Source: Thiobaca trueperi
GTDB taxonomy: Bacteria; Pseudomonadota; Gammaproteobacteria; Chromatiales; Chromatiaceae
Assembly (NCBI RefSeq): GCF_004342175.1
Contig: NZ_SMAO01000003.1
Location: 372,001-436,000 of the forward strand
Length of the DNA stretch: 64,000 nt
Direction of reading: 5' to 3'
Positions 1 through 10,005 of this stretch are shown in pieces. The notes beneath the pieces are model-generated. The model saw only the letters and a program-made list of their open reading frames with translations. It did not search any database and was not told the DNA's origin. Made by a program: the position numbers and the translations under genes. Position 1 is the first letter of the stretch; the number at the start of each line of letters is the position of its first letter.

Positions 1-908
1 ACCTGCGCCGAGGATGAATCGAGGATTCGCAGGACGATCTTTTCGCCATAGACGGTCGGCAGGGTGTTGACGCGGAAATCGATATCGCGGTTACGGCTCA
101 GTTTGAGCTTGATGCGTCCGTCCTGAGGCACGCGGCGCTCGGCGATGTTCATGCGCGACATGACCTTGAGACGCGAGGTCAGACGGTTGGCGAGATTGAG
201 TGGCGGACTGGCGACCTCGCGCAGCATGCCGTCCTGACGGAAGCGGATCCGATAGGATTTCTCGTAGGGCTCGAAATGGATGTCCGAGGCGCCGGCGCTG
301 ATGGCATCGACAAGGATCTTGTTGATGTAGCGCACGATGGGCGCCTCATCGATATTGGCGTCCGACTCGGCGCGCTGTCCGTCGTCATCGTCATCACCGG
401 CCGCAATGTCGAGCTTTTCCAGATCCGCATCGGCGAATTCGCTGATGGTCGTGGTGTCCTGCGCATTGATCGCCGTTTCAATGGTGGCGTTGAGCTTGTC
501 CTCCTCCACCAGAATGGCGTCGGTGGCAAGCCCGGTATTGAAGCGGATTTCTTCGAGCGCCTGATCGTTGGTGGGATCGGAGACGGCGAGGAAGAGCCGG
601 TTGCCCCGGCGCAGCAGCGGCAGGGCGTGGTGCTTGCGGATCAGGCGCTCATCGACCAGATTGAGCGGCAGGGTGCTGAGATCGAGGGCGGCGAGATCGA
701 GCAGCGGGACACCGAATTCATGCGAGGCGGCAATGGCGATATGCCGGCTGTCGAGCAGCTTCTGCTCGACCAGATGCCGCACGAAGGGTTTGCCCTGACG
801 GGCGGCCTCCGCGTAGGCGGTCAGCATCTGAGGCTCCGAGATCAAATGATCCCGCACCAGACCCAGAGCCAGTCCTGAGGGTTTGATTTTGGCTTGATCC
901 GTTGACAT
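1..908 (-). CDS. pilB: PilB, type IV pilus assembly ATPase (N-terminal part)
   Basis: Hexameric ATPase that drives type IV pilus extension from the cytoplasmic face of the inner membrane. Only the first 302 codons are here; the gene runs off the left edge, so Walker A/B and the tetracysteine zinc site of the family are outside the window. Visible are the N-terminal MshEN-like region (about residues 10-150), an acidic linker with a DDDDD run near residue 190, and the start of the ATPase N2 domain, with the motifs APIVRYINKIL, DIHFEPYE and RIRFRQDG, then ERRVPQDGRI and VNTLPTVYGEKIVLRIL, which are characteristic of the PilB/GspE family. ATG at 908 begins MSTDQAKIKPSG. pilC and pilD, the usual next genes, would lie to the left. 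PilB rather than GspE is favoured by the N-terminal domain. MshE is a less likely alternative. Confidence 0.9.
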   Translation of the reverse strand, partial: MSTDQAKIKPSGLALGLVRDHLISEPQMLTAYAEAARQGKPFVRHLVEQKLLDSRHIAIAASHEFGVPLLDLAALDLSTLPLNLVDERLIRKHHALPLLRRGNRLFLAVSDPTNDQALEEIRFNTGLATDAILVEEDKLNATIETAINAQDTTTISEFADADLEKLDIAAGDDDDDGQRAESDANIDEAPIVRYINKILVDAISAGASDIHFEPYEKSYRIRFRQDGMLREVASPPLNLANRLTSRLKVMSRMNIAERRVPQDGRIKLKLSRNRDIDFRVNTLPTVYGEKIVLRILDSSSAQ

Positions 909-1021
909 TAGGCTGCCTGTCCTGTCATGCCGTTGCGAATGATGGGCCGAGACCGCGTCCGGTCAAGGCCGTGCGGACCCATTGCCGGCCCCATGCGGTT
1001 GAGCCAGATATAAAGCGCAGC

Positions 1022-1137
1022 TGAACCGCAAAGAACGCAAAGGATGTCAGAATCCGGTTCGGTTGCCAGCGTCACCCGATGGGTCAGTCAAAGCCGCATC
1101 CTGCCGTTCTTCGTATCCTTTGCATCTTTGCGGTTCA
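1022..1137. repeat. Inverted repeat with AACCGCAAAG-type arms
   Basis: Left arm at 1024-1045 reads AACCGCAAAGAACGCAAAGG; the right arm at 1115-1135 is its imperfect reverse complement. About 70 bp of unique sequence lies between them. It fills the pilB/NYN-gene gap (908-1150). Repeats of this AACCGCAAAGnnGCAAAG form are scattered in many environmental bacterial genomes as far as I recall; only one copy is visible here. Function unknown. Confidence 0.6.
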
Positions 1138-1149
1138 AACCACATGGGA

Positions 1150-1983
1150 TTATCGGTTTACCGAAAAGGCCAGCCTGACATTCTTCGCCACTAAGCCGTT
1201 GTCTTTCTGCTCGCTCTCGTTGACATAGAATTCCAGCACCGTTTCGCGGTTCATCAGCAGATCCTCGCTCACGTCTTCAGCCAGTTCGTTGGCATGACAG
1301 AAGATGCTGGTGTAGGGCGATTCCGCTTCACGCGGATCCGTGACCCAGAGATGCGGCGAAATGCGATCCATGATACGCAGAAAGCCGTAACCCTTGTCGG
1401 TGAACCATTTGGTGCAGACCCCACGCACGCAGGAACCGGGCTTGCCCCATTCGTTGCGGGGCTCGTAGGAAATCGGCAGCAGATCAGGGATGAGAAACCC
1501 GGAATAGAAGGCATCGACTTCCTGCTGGAGCTGGCGTGAGACATTCTTGAAGCCGATCAGCTCGACCCGGCAGCCGGTATTCTGGAGGGCTTCAACCACT
1601 TGCAGGAAATCGCCGTCACCGGTGACCAGCACCACCTGTTCCAGTTTATTGGCCTGCAACATGGCGTCCACCGCCATGTCCAGATCCGCATTCGCCTTGG
1701 TGGTCACGTTGCCGGCTTCGTCGGTGTAGCGGCGTACCAGTTTGACACTGATCTTCCAGCCGAAATCGCGGACCATCTGCTGGTAGGTCTGCGCCTTTTT
1801 CCTGTAATCCAGATCCTCGCGCGCCCGTTCGGCGTCGAAGGCCATGTATGTATTGAGTCGTTGCAGCACTCCGCCTTCACGGGCGGCGAAACGGCGCAGC
1901 ACGTCATAACGCATCTGATAGCCGCCGTTGTAACGCACGTTTTCAGCATCGACAAAGACGCCCACTCGAAAATTTGAACCCAA
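1150..1983 (-). CDS. LabA-type NYN-domain protein with C-terminal cold-shock-like domain
   Basis: Putative RNA-processing protein. Residues about 5-165 form a NYN (PIN-like, LabA/DUF88) domain: an early Asp in VFVDAENVR, then KANADLDMAVDAML and VTGDGDFLQVVEAL carry the acidic residues expected to bind metal in this nuclease fold. The C-terminal roughly 85 residues look like a cold-shock/OB domain (GVCTKWFTDKGYGFLRI, then IFCHANEL and GLVAKNVRL). NYN-plus-CSD is a known arrangement in proteobacterial LabA-like proteins; the substrate is not known to me. Start choice: the first possible TTG (1989) overlaps the GAGG on the minus strand, whereas TTG at 1983 sits 7 bases after it, so I use 1983. 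It lies downstream of acs on the same strand, separated by a hairpin, so it is probably its own transcription unit. Confidence 0.8.
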   Translation of the reverse strand: MGSNFRVGVFVDAENVRYNGGYQMRYDVLRRFAAREGGVLQRLNTYMAFDAERAREDLDYRKKAQTYQQMVRDFGWKISVKLVRRYTDEAGNVTTKANADLDMAVDAMLQANKLEQVVLVTGDGDFLQVVEALQNTGCRVELIGFKNVSRQLQQEVDAFYSGFLIPDLLPISYEPRNEWGKPGSCVRGVCTKWFTDKGYGFLRIMDRISPHLWVTDPREAESPYTSIFCHANELAEDVSEDLLMNRETVLEFYVNESEQKDNGLVAKNVRLAFSVNR

Positions 1984-2093
1984 GGTCAAGCCTCATTGAT
2001 TTGAGATAATGATTAAATCCGTCCATTCCGCGCATCGGGGCACTTCCCTGCCGACAACATGGAGTCAGATAAACATCTGATTTCAGGCCAGGA

Positions 2094-2123
2094 ATGCCCG
2101 CCGTCGTCAAATGTGGCGGGCAT
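2094..2123 (-). terminator. Hairpin downstream of acs, possible terminator
   Basis: Perfect 9-bp stem ATGCCCGCC/GGCGGGCAT (2094-2102 with 2115-2123) with a 12-base loop, about 20 bases past the acs stop on its strand. Only a short, interrupted T stretch follows, so a strong intrinsic terminator is uncertain. Confidence 0.4.
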
Positions 2124-2140
2124 CCCGGAGCTGGCGCCGA

Positions 2141-4087
<1,947 letters not shown>

Positions 4088-4370
4088 ACTGGTCATCTCC
4101 TCAGCTCTGGGTGGTGTTGTGTTGGGCGCCGACGGACAGCGGGATCTCGATTTCCGCGATCCATAGCCCGGTTGGTCAGAACGTCAATAGTAAACCTTCG
4201 CTCTATCCGCATCTAGCTGGAACATTTGGGGGCAACGGGATCCGGCATCGTTGGCGCATTGCTGGCGACAGAGATCGCGGGCAACAGCGGCGCAGTGTAG
4301 TCTTCAACCGATCGTCGGGGCGCCATCCACCGCACATCACGCATATTGAGCCGTTTTTCAATCAATCGCC
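4088..4370. other. Divergent acs/mtaB intergenic region
   Basis: 283 bases between the two divergent start codons must hold both promoters. I see no clear sigma70 boxes, operators, repeats or RNA structure. Confidence 0.5.
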
Positions 4371-5723
4371 ATGCAACCGAATGACACTATCGCATCGACC
4401 AGCACCAACGTGATGTCTCGCCGACGAGTCAGGCTTCACACCCTGGGTTGTCGTCTCAACGAAGCGGAACTGGAGGACTGGGCGCAGCGTTTCCAGGCGC
4501 AGGGCTTTCTGATCGTCGATGACGACGAGCCGGCTGACCTGATCGTTGTCAACACCTGCGCCGTGACCCAGGAGGCGGCGCGCAAATCGCGGCAGATCCT
4601 GCGGCGCGCCCATCGCACCAATCCGGGCGCGCGACTCATCGTCAGCGGTTGTCTGGCGACCCTGGAGGCCGAGGCGCTGGCCCGCGAGGCCGGGATCGAT
4701 CTGGTGGTCGGCAATACCAACAAGGAGCGGCTGGTGGAAATCGCGCTCACGACCCTCGCCATTCCGGCGATGCCGGAACTGGCGATCACGGACATCGCCA
4801 GTTCGCTCTTCATGCGCGGTCGCCAGCGCGCCTTCGTCAAGGTCCAGGACGGCTGTCGCTATCAGTGCACCTTCTGCATCACCACTCAGGCGCGCGGCGC
4901 GGAGCGCAGTCGTCCGCCAGACGAAACGATCACAGCGATCAGGCGTCTGCATCAGAGCGGCATCCAGGAGGTCGTGCTGACCGGCGTCCATCTCGGGGGC
5001 TACGGCAGCGATACCGGCAGCGATCTGGTCAGACTGGTGGTGCGGATTCTCGCCGAAACCGACATCCCGCGTCTGCGTCTGGGCTCGCTGGAGCCCTGGG
5101 ATCTGCCGGATGTCTTCTGGACGCTCTTCGCGGATCCGCGTCTCATGCCCCATCTGCATCTGCCGCTCCAGAGCGGGTCGGATGCCGTGCTGCGGCGCAT
5201 GGCCCGACGCTGCAAGACCGGTGAATTTGCCCGGCTGGTTGACGGCGGGCGCGCGGTGGTGCCGGATCTGAACGTCACCACTGACATCATCGTGGGATTT
5301 CCGGGCGAAACGGCGGACGACTGGCGCCAGACCCTTGAATTTGCCGAGCGCATGCGCTTTGGACAGATCCATGTCTTCGCCTATTCGCCACGCGCCGGAA
5401 CATTGGCGGCCAGACTTCCGGGGCGGGTGGACGCCGCCGTCAAGCGGCAGCGCTGTCAGGAGCTTCAGACCCTCGCCGGGCGGATGAAAGAGGAGGTCAT
5501 GCGCGAACAGATCGGCAGGCGGATGCGCGTGCTCTGTGAAGGCGCGTCCGACATGGAGCAGTCCGGCGTGCGCTTCGGTTATACGCCCAACTATCTGCCG
5601 GTTCAGGTCATGACGGACAGCTTCCCGCCCACCGGCAACCGCCTGCTGGATGTCGTGCTCACCGGTCTGGACGCCAGCGGCGGGAGACTGCTGGGACAGG
5701 CGCTCGGCCAGATTGATTTTTAA
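4371..5723 (+). CDS. mtaB: tRNA (N6-threonylcarbamoyladenosine(37)-C2)-methylthiotransferase MtaB
   Basis: Radical-SAM methylthiotransferase that converts t6A37 to ms2t6A in ANN-decoding tRNAs. Order: UPF0004 N-terminal domain with three cluster-ligating cysteines (HTLGCRLNEAE, VVNTCAVT, VSGCLAT), a radical-SAM core with CRYQCTFCI (the CxxxCxxC motif) near residue 163, then a TRAM-like C-terminus. The HTLGCRLN signature and lack of MiaB-specific text separate it from MiaB and RimO. Length 450 aa fits the family. The annotated start gives MQPNDTIAS; ATG at 4413 (MSRRRVRLHTLGC) is an equally plausible start, since neither has a strong Shine-Dalgarno. It stands alone: acs is divergent on one side, and a TTAA-bounded repeat followed by a convergent gene lies on the other. 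Confidence 0.88.
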   Translation: MQPNDTIASTSTNVMSRRRVRLHTLGCRLNEAELEDWAQRFQAQGFLIVDDDEPADLIVVNTCAVTQEAARKSRQILRRAHRTNPGARLIVSGCLATLEAEALAREAGIDLVVGNTNKERLVEIALTTLAIPAMPELAITDIASSLFMRGRQRAFVKVQDGCRYQCTFCITTQARGAERSRPPDETITAIRRLHQSGIQEVVLTGVHLGGYGSDTGSDLVRLVVRILAETDIPRLRLGSLEPWDLPDVFWTLFADPRLMPHLHLPLQSGSDAVLRRMARRCKTGEFARLVDGGRAVVPDLNVTTDIIVGFPGETADDWRQTLEFAERMRFGQIHVFAYSPRAGTLAARLPGRVDAAVKRQRCQELQTLAGRMKEEVMREQIGRRMRVLCEGASDMEQSGVRFGYTPNYLPVQVMTDSFPPTGNRLLDVVLTGLDASGGRLLGQALGQIDF

Positions 5724-5742
5724 GGCTATTGATTGGAATCAG

Positions 5743-5829
5743 TTAAACCGCGCAGCTACTGAGGCCGGTGAGATCCCCAGGGCTAAACACAGTCTGAAAA
5801 TGACGTTTGTCGCACTGTGCGCGGTTTAA
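5743..5829. repeat. TTAA-bounded inverted-repeat unit, solo type B
   Basis: 87-bp unit: TTAA-ACCGCGC...GCGCGGT-TTAA. Its interior (GGGCTAAACACAG, GAAAATGACG, TCGCACTG) matches the type B units at 35082 and 54978. The right-hand TTAA provides the stop codon (TAA on the minus strand at 5826-5828) of the diguanylate cyclase gene. It lies between two convergent genes. No partner unit or AT-rich spacer is attached. Confidence 0.85.
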
Positions 5830-7247
5830 CCGACCACCCGATCCCGTCCGTCCGTTTTCGCCTGATAGAGCTTGCGATCCGCCAGCTCAACGAATTCGTC
5901 GAGTTCTTCCCCCTTGTATTGCTGGACACCGCCGCTGATGGTCACCCGCAGCGCCGGCTGGGACCATTGCAGAGACTTGATGACGGCGCCGATGCGTTCC
6001 GCGACCTCCAGAGCTTCCGGTGCGCTGGCATGGGGCAGGATGACGAGGAATTCCTCGCCGCCATAGCGACCGGCCACATCGACCTCGCGCAGACAGCCCT
6101 TGAGCGCGCTGGCGACCTGGATCAGCACCTCGTCGCCGACCCCGTGCCCGAAGGTGTCGTTGACCTGTTTGAAGTGGTCCAGATCGAACAGAAAGATCGA
6201 GAGCGGATGGTGATAGCGTTTGACGAGGTCGACTTCCTTGGTCAGCCGCAGATAGAGATAGCGCCGGTTATAAATGTTGGTCAGCCCGTCGGTGAGCGAG
6301 GCCGAACGCAGCTCGTCCTGGATCGTCTTCAGCTCGGTGACATCCGCCAGCGAGATAAGCTGACTGGGCACGCCTGAAAATTGCAGTGGAATCGCTGACA
6401 CCAGCGCCCAGCGCGGTGTGCCGTCGGCGGCGGGGATGGGCGTTTCGCGCGGTTCGCTGACATCCGTTGGCAGGCCGGCGGCATAGAGCGTCAGCCAGAG
6501 CTCGCTGGAAAAATGTTCGCTGCCGTCTTCGCGCAGATCAAGATACGCCTTGGCCGCGCGATTGGCCTGACGCAACCCGAGCTGACCGTCCTCATTGAGA
6601 ACCATGGGGAAGGGCGCGGCCTCGAAGACGCTGCGCAGATTGGATTCGCTTTCGCGCAGACGGCGCAGGAGTCGGTCGGTTTCCCACCAGGCGAAGCTGA
6701 TCAGACATAGAAAAACGACGCCGACCCAGAGCAGGTTGACCCGGACATCGTTCAGCAACTGCTCCAGAAACGCCGGATTGGAATAACAGGTGGCGATGCC
6801 GATCAGCAGACGATCCTGCGGATGATAAAGCGGGATGTGGGCGACGAAACACTCTGCGCAGTCATCCCGTCCCTGGACCAGATCGAGATTCCCGCCGGGG
6901 GCGTCGAACAGGTCGTAATCGATGGTCAGGGCGATGCCCTCGATGAATGGCTCGCGCGTGGACTGATCCTTGATGAGCAGCATGCCATCCAGGGTGGTCT
7001 GTAACTCGTTGCGCAGACGCTCCGCCGGGAGACCGCTGCCCAGCAGCCGTTCGATGCTCTGCGCCTGCGCCTGCGCCAGTGCGCTCGCGCGGCTTTCGGC
7101 CTCGGCGCGCAGGGTCGGCTTGAGCACCAGGAACCAGTGCAGGGCGATCACGATGGCAAGCGTCAGACCGAGCAAACCAAAAATGAGTGCCAGATTGCGC
7201 TCGAATTTGAGCGAGCGACGATGGCGGGCAAACGCGGTTTTAGTCAT
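5826..7247 (-). CDS. Membrane diguanylate cyclase with periplasmic sensor and PAS domains
   Basis: Predicted to make cyclic di-GMP from two GTP. Order in 473 aa: TM1 (19-43), a periplasmic segment (about 44-170) containing Cys130, Cys133 and Cys154, TM2 (171-187), a PAS-like domain (about 200-305), and a GGDEF domain with an intact GGEEF active site (396-400) and an RxxD inhibitory site (REVD, 387-390) five residues before it. It overlaps the YfiR-like gene by 8 bases and is the last gene of the TonB-receptor/YfiR/cyclase set, so the periplasmic YfiR-like protein is its likely controller, by analogy with YfiN (TpbB) of Pseudomonas. Unlike YfiN there is no obvious HAMP; a PAS domain takes that place. 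The stop codon lies in a repeat unit. Confidence 0.92.
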   Translation of the reverse strand: MTKTAFARHRRSLKFERNLALIFGLLGLTLAIVIALHWFLVLKPTLRAEAESRASALAQAQAQSIERLLGSGLPAERLRNELQTTLDGMLLIKDQSTREPFIEGIALTIDYDLFDAPGGNLDLVQGRDDCAECFVAHIPLYHPQDRLLIGIATCYSNPAFLEQLLNDVRVNLLWVGVVFLCLISFAWWETDRLLRRLRESESNLRSVFEAAPFPMVLNEDGQLGLRQANRAAKAYLDLREDGSEHFSSELWLTLYAAGLPTDVSEPRETPIPAADGTPRWALVSAIPLQFSGVPSQLISLADVTELKTIQDELRSASLTDGLTNIYNRRYLYLRLTKEVDLVKRYHHPLSIFLFDLDHFKQVNDTFGHGVGDEVLIQVASALKGCLREVDVAGRYGGEEFLVILPHASAPEALEVAERIGAVIKSLQWSQPALRVTISGGVQQYKGEELDEFVELADRKLYQAKTDGRDRVVG

Positions 7248-7872
7248 GTTGCCGCGCCACCTGCAAAAAAAAGGGTTTGAAACGAATCCGGGCGCGTTGC
7301 GCCTGAGTCAGGTTGATGTAAGGCAGAATCCGGTCAGCGACATAGAGGCCGGCGACGGCGCCCGCCTCCACTTCGCCATCGAAGGGTGAAAACACCAGTA
7401 CCTGATAGCGTTCGGACCAGGCCCGCAAATGCCTGGAACCCAACCCCACGCTGGCGACAAAAATGGCGCTCACTTCAGCCTCCCTGTCTTCATCAAGCGC
7501 CGTCACGGACAGCGCCTTCGCGTTCAGTGTCAGACCACGAACCCTGCCGATTCCGTTGAGACTGGTCACGGCCTGTCTGGCGGCCGCATCAGATCCTTCG
7601 TAGACCACCAGCACCTGCAGCGAGCCATCTGACGTGAGCCGGTCTTCAAGTGATTCCACGGCGCCGAGACAGGCGGGAAAGATCTTGAGTCCGACGCGAA
7701 AGCGTTGCTGCTCCTCCTCCCAGAGTGTTGGCGTCTGCGCGAGCGCAGCTGGCGGCAGGCTCACCAGACCGCCGGTCAAAGAGAGTAAACAGCACAGCAG
7801 ACGGGCGAGTTGCTTCGTACCCGCCAGCAGGCGTGGATCAGCGATCAAAAGGCGTAAGCGACCGACAGCCAT
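7240..7872 (-). CDS. YfiR/DUF4154-family periplasmic protein
   Basis: 210 aa, with a long basic N-region, a hydrophobic stretch (LARLLCCLLSLTGGLVSLPPA) and an ALAQT signal-cleavage site near residue 46, so exported. The mature part has the DUF4154 layout (LKIFPACLGAVE, VLVVYEG, a central AIFVAS strand, and a late LYVADRILPYINLTQAQRARIRFKPFFLQVA segment). YfiR in Pseudomonas is a periplasmic repressor of the diguanylate cyclase YfiN. Here the start overlaps the end of the TonB receptor by 28 bases and the end overlaps the cyclase start by 8, so translation of the three is probably coupled. Inferred role: relay between receptor occupancy and cyclase activity. The family call rests on motif recall and operon context. 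Confidence 0.75.
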   Translation of the reverse strand: MAVGRLRLLIADPRLLAGTKQLARLLCCLLSLTGGLVSLPPAALAQTPTLWEEEQQRFRVGLKIFPACLGAVESLEDRLTSDGSLQVLVVYEGSDAAARQAVTSLNGIGRVRGLTLNAKALSVTALDEDREAEVSAIFVASVGLGSRHLRAWSERYQVLVFSPFDGEVEAGAVAGLYVADRILPYINLTQAQRARIRFKPFFLQVARQHD

Positions 7873-9899
7873 GCCTGACGACCGGGACGCGGATAGTCGT
7901 CCGGCATGAAGCGCCGGGGGCCGACGAAGGATTGATCCGGATAGGCGAACTCGGTGTCAGCCAGATTTTTGAATCCGAGGGTGGCATAGGGGCCGGTCGG
8001 CGAAGGGCGGTATTGGAACGTCAGATCCAGCAGGACGTAATCCGGGAGCGGATCGCGCGGATCATAGTCGGCGCGGGCGCGTTCGCCGACATAACGGGTC
8101 TGCAGGGCGGTGGTCCAGCCCGCGACCGGACGCCACAGCAGGGCCAGATTGGCGAGCAGATCGGTGCCGCCCTCCAGTACCTCGTCCGTATCCAGACGCC
8201 GCGCGTCCACATAAGAGGCATTGGCGTCCAGTTTGAGATCGCGCGTGATGTTCCACTGCAATTCCAGCTCGACCCCGCGCAGTTCGGCATCGGCGCTGTT
8301 GATGAAACCGACTCCGCCATAGGCGACCGTGACCGGGCGTTCCAGCTCCGTGTTGAAGGCGGTGAGACGCGCCTCCCAGCGTGGCTGCTTCAGGATATAG
8401 CCCATTTCATAGGTGGTGACGATGCTGGTCTTGACCGGATCGCCGGCGGGATATTCCAGATCATGGAAGGACGGCGGACGGAAGGCGCGGGCATATTGCA
8501 GCTTGAGGATATTGTGATCGTTGAGCCGCCAGACGCCGGCCAGACGCGGACTGGCGAAGGCGCCCACGTCGCTGTAATCGTCGAGTCGCAGGGTCGCGGT
8601 CAGATCGATGTGATCGGTTACGCAGAACTGATCCTGCATCAGTGCGCTGAGCATCCGTCGGTTACGATTGGTGTCCCAGCGTTCCGTGGGCGGTTCGAGC
8701 ATCTCCGCACGAGCGGCCTCCAGGCCGAGCAGCAGTTGATGACGGGTGTGCGGCTGCCAGTAGAGATCCGCTGCAACCTTGTAACGGGCCTCGTCCATAC
8801 TCTGCTCAAGATAGTAGGGCTCCTTGAGCCCCATGATGCCGGCGGGAAACAGAAAAAGATCGCTGGTGTGCTCGTGTCGCCAGGCCTCGACGCGCAGATT
8901 GGCGCGCAGGGTGTCGGAGAACGTCAGGTCATGGGCGATGCGCCCGGTGACGAAACGCTGCTCGTTGGCCAGGCGGTCATCGTTCGGCGGCAGATAATGA
9001 TGAGCGCCGTAATAATCGCCGTATTCGTCGTTCAGGATCTGGAGCGAGGCGACCGTCGCGCCCCAGTTCAGATTGACCAGGAGACTGCCGTAGCGGGACG
9101 TTTCGTTCGATGGGCCGGGGGCATTGGAGAGCGTCGTGCGACCGATATTAGAGAGCGCGTCCCGCTCGACCCAGGCGCCGTTCTCGCTCCGCACGCCAGC
9201 CAGATTGATCGAGAGCGCGAGATCGCGCGCCTGATCCTCCCAGAACCAGACGCCGCCGCCGCCCGCGCCCCCGACCTCCCCGATCTGCGCATGCACCCGT
9301 CGTTCGCGCTGGCGGCTGATGACATTGACCACACCGGCATAGGCGAACTCGCCATAGATGGAGGCGCCCGGTCCACGGATGACCTCGATGCGCTCGACCT
9401 GCTCAATGGGCAGATTGAGCAGCGCATTGGCCGTTCCCATCGACGACGAATTGAGCGAGACCCCGTCGAGCATGAGCTTGATATTGCCCGAGGTATAACC
9501 GGAATAGCCGACGCCCCGGCTCAACACCTGACGTTCACCGGTCATTTCCAGTCCCTGCGCCATCCCCGGCACCAGCGACAGCGCCTCCCAGACGGTGCGT
9601 GCGCCGCGCAGCAGCAAGTCGTCGCCGGCCAGGATGGTAGCCATGCCGGGAATGAAGTCCGCATTCATGCCGCTGCGGGTCGCCAGCTCGGTCTCGTTGT
9701 TCAGCAGCGACAGCAGGTCGTGAAGCTGTTCATCCTCTGCCGCTGTCTCGGCGGCGAATCCGGCGTCGGACAGACACAGCAGCGTCGCCCCTAAAAAAAG
9801 GGAGTGGAAGGGCAGCCATCGCGACGGACCAATCCGAGCCGGCAAGGCATCGGGGAGCAACTGAAGACGAGTGCGGGCAACCGGGATGGAAGGAGCCAT
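7845..9899 (-). CDS. TonB-dependent receptor
   Basis: Outer-membrane 22-strand-barrel receptor, 684 aa. After a signal region ending near AGFAAET comes a plug domain (about residues 70-185) with the family motif VERIEVIRGPGASIYGEFAYAGVVNVI. The barrel shows alternating aromatic strands and ends in VAYAF, the terminal Phe expected for BAM recognition. No TonB-box is obvious. The ligand cannot be read from sequence; DUF4154-associated receptors are usually annotated only as plug-domain proteins. The first gene of a three-gene overlapping set with a YfiR-like protein and a diguanylate cyclase, so it is more likely a sensor or signalling receptor than a pure transporter. The N-terminus before the hydrophobic core is unusually long (about 30 residues); an alternative non-ATG start is possible. 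Confidence 0.9.
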   Translation of the reverse strand: MAPSIPVARTRLQLLPDALPARIGPSRWLPFHSLFLGATLLCLSDAGFAAETAAEDEQLHDLLSLLNNETELATRSGMNADFIPGMATILAGDDLLLRGARTVWEALSLVPGMAQGLEMTGERQVLSRGVGYSGYTSGNIKLMLDGVSLNSSSMGTANALLNLPIEQVERIEVIRGPGASIYGEFAYAGVVNVISRQRERRVHAQIGEVGGAGGGGVWFWEDQARDLALSINLAGVRSENGAWVERDALSNIGRTTLSNAPGPSNETSRYGSLLVNLNWGATVASLQILNDEYGDYYGAHHYLPPNDDRLANEQRFVTGRIAHDLTFSDTLRANLRVEAWRHEHTSDLFLFPAGIMGLKEPYYLEQSMDEARYKVAADLYWQPHTRHQLLLGLEAARAEMLEPPTERWDTNRNRRMLSALMQDQFCVTDHIDLTATLRLDDYSDVGAFASPRLAGVWRLNDHNILKLQYARAFRPPSFHDLEYPAGDPVKTSIVTTYEMGYILKQPRWEARLTAFNTELERPVTVAYGGVGFINSADAELRGVELELQWNITRDLKLDANASYVDARRLDTDEVLEGGTDLLANLALLWRPVAGWTTALQTRYVGERARADYDPRDPLPDYVLLDLTFQYRPSPTGPYATLGFKNLADTEFAYPDQSFVGPRRFMPDDYPRPGRQAWLSVAYAF

Positions 9900-10005
9900 A
9901 TCTCAGGTGTTTCGGCTGGTTGATGCGGAGCGCGAACACTACATGATGAGCGTCCGGTGAGCCAGCATCAAAAAGACTGATTCCGCTCGGCCCGGCAGCG
10001 CATGT

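Noticed and set aside
7725-9794. 689-codon plus-strand frame opposite the TonB receptor
   Set aside because: Composition is rich in Arg/Gly/Gln/Asp without any family motif; the opposite strand encodes a complete receptor.
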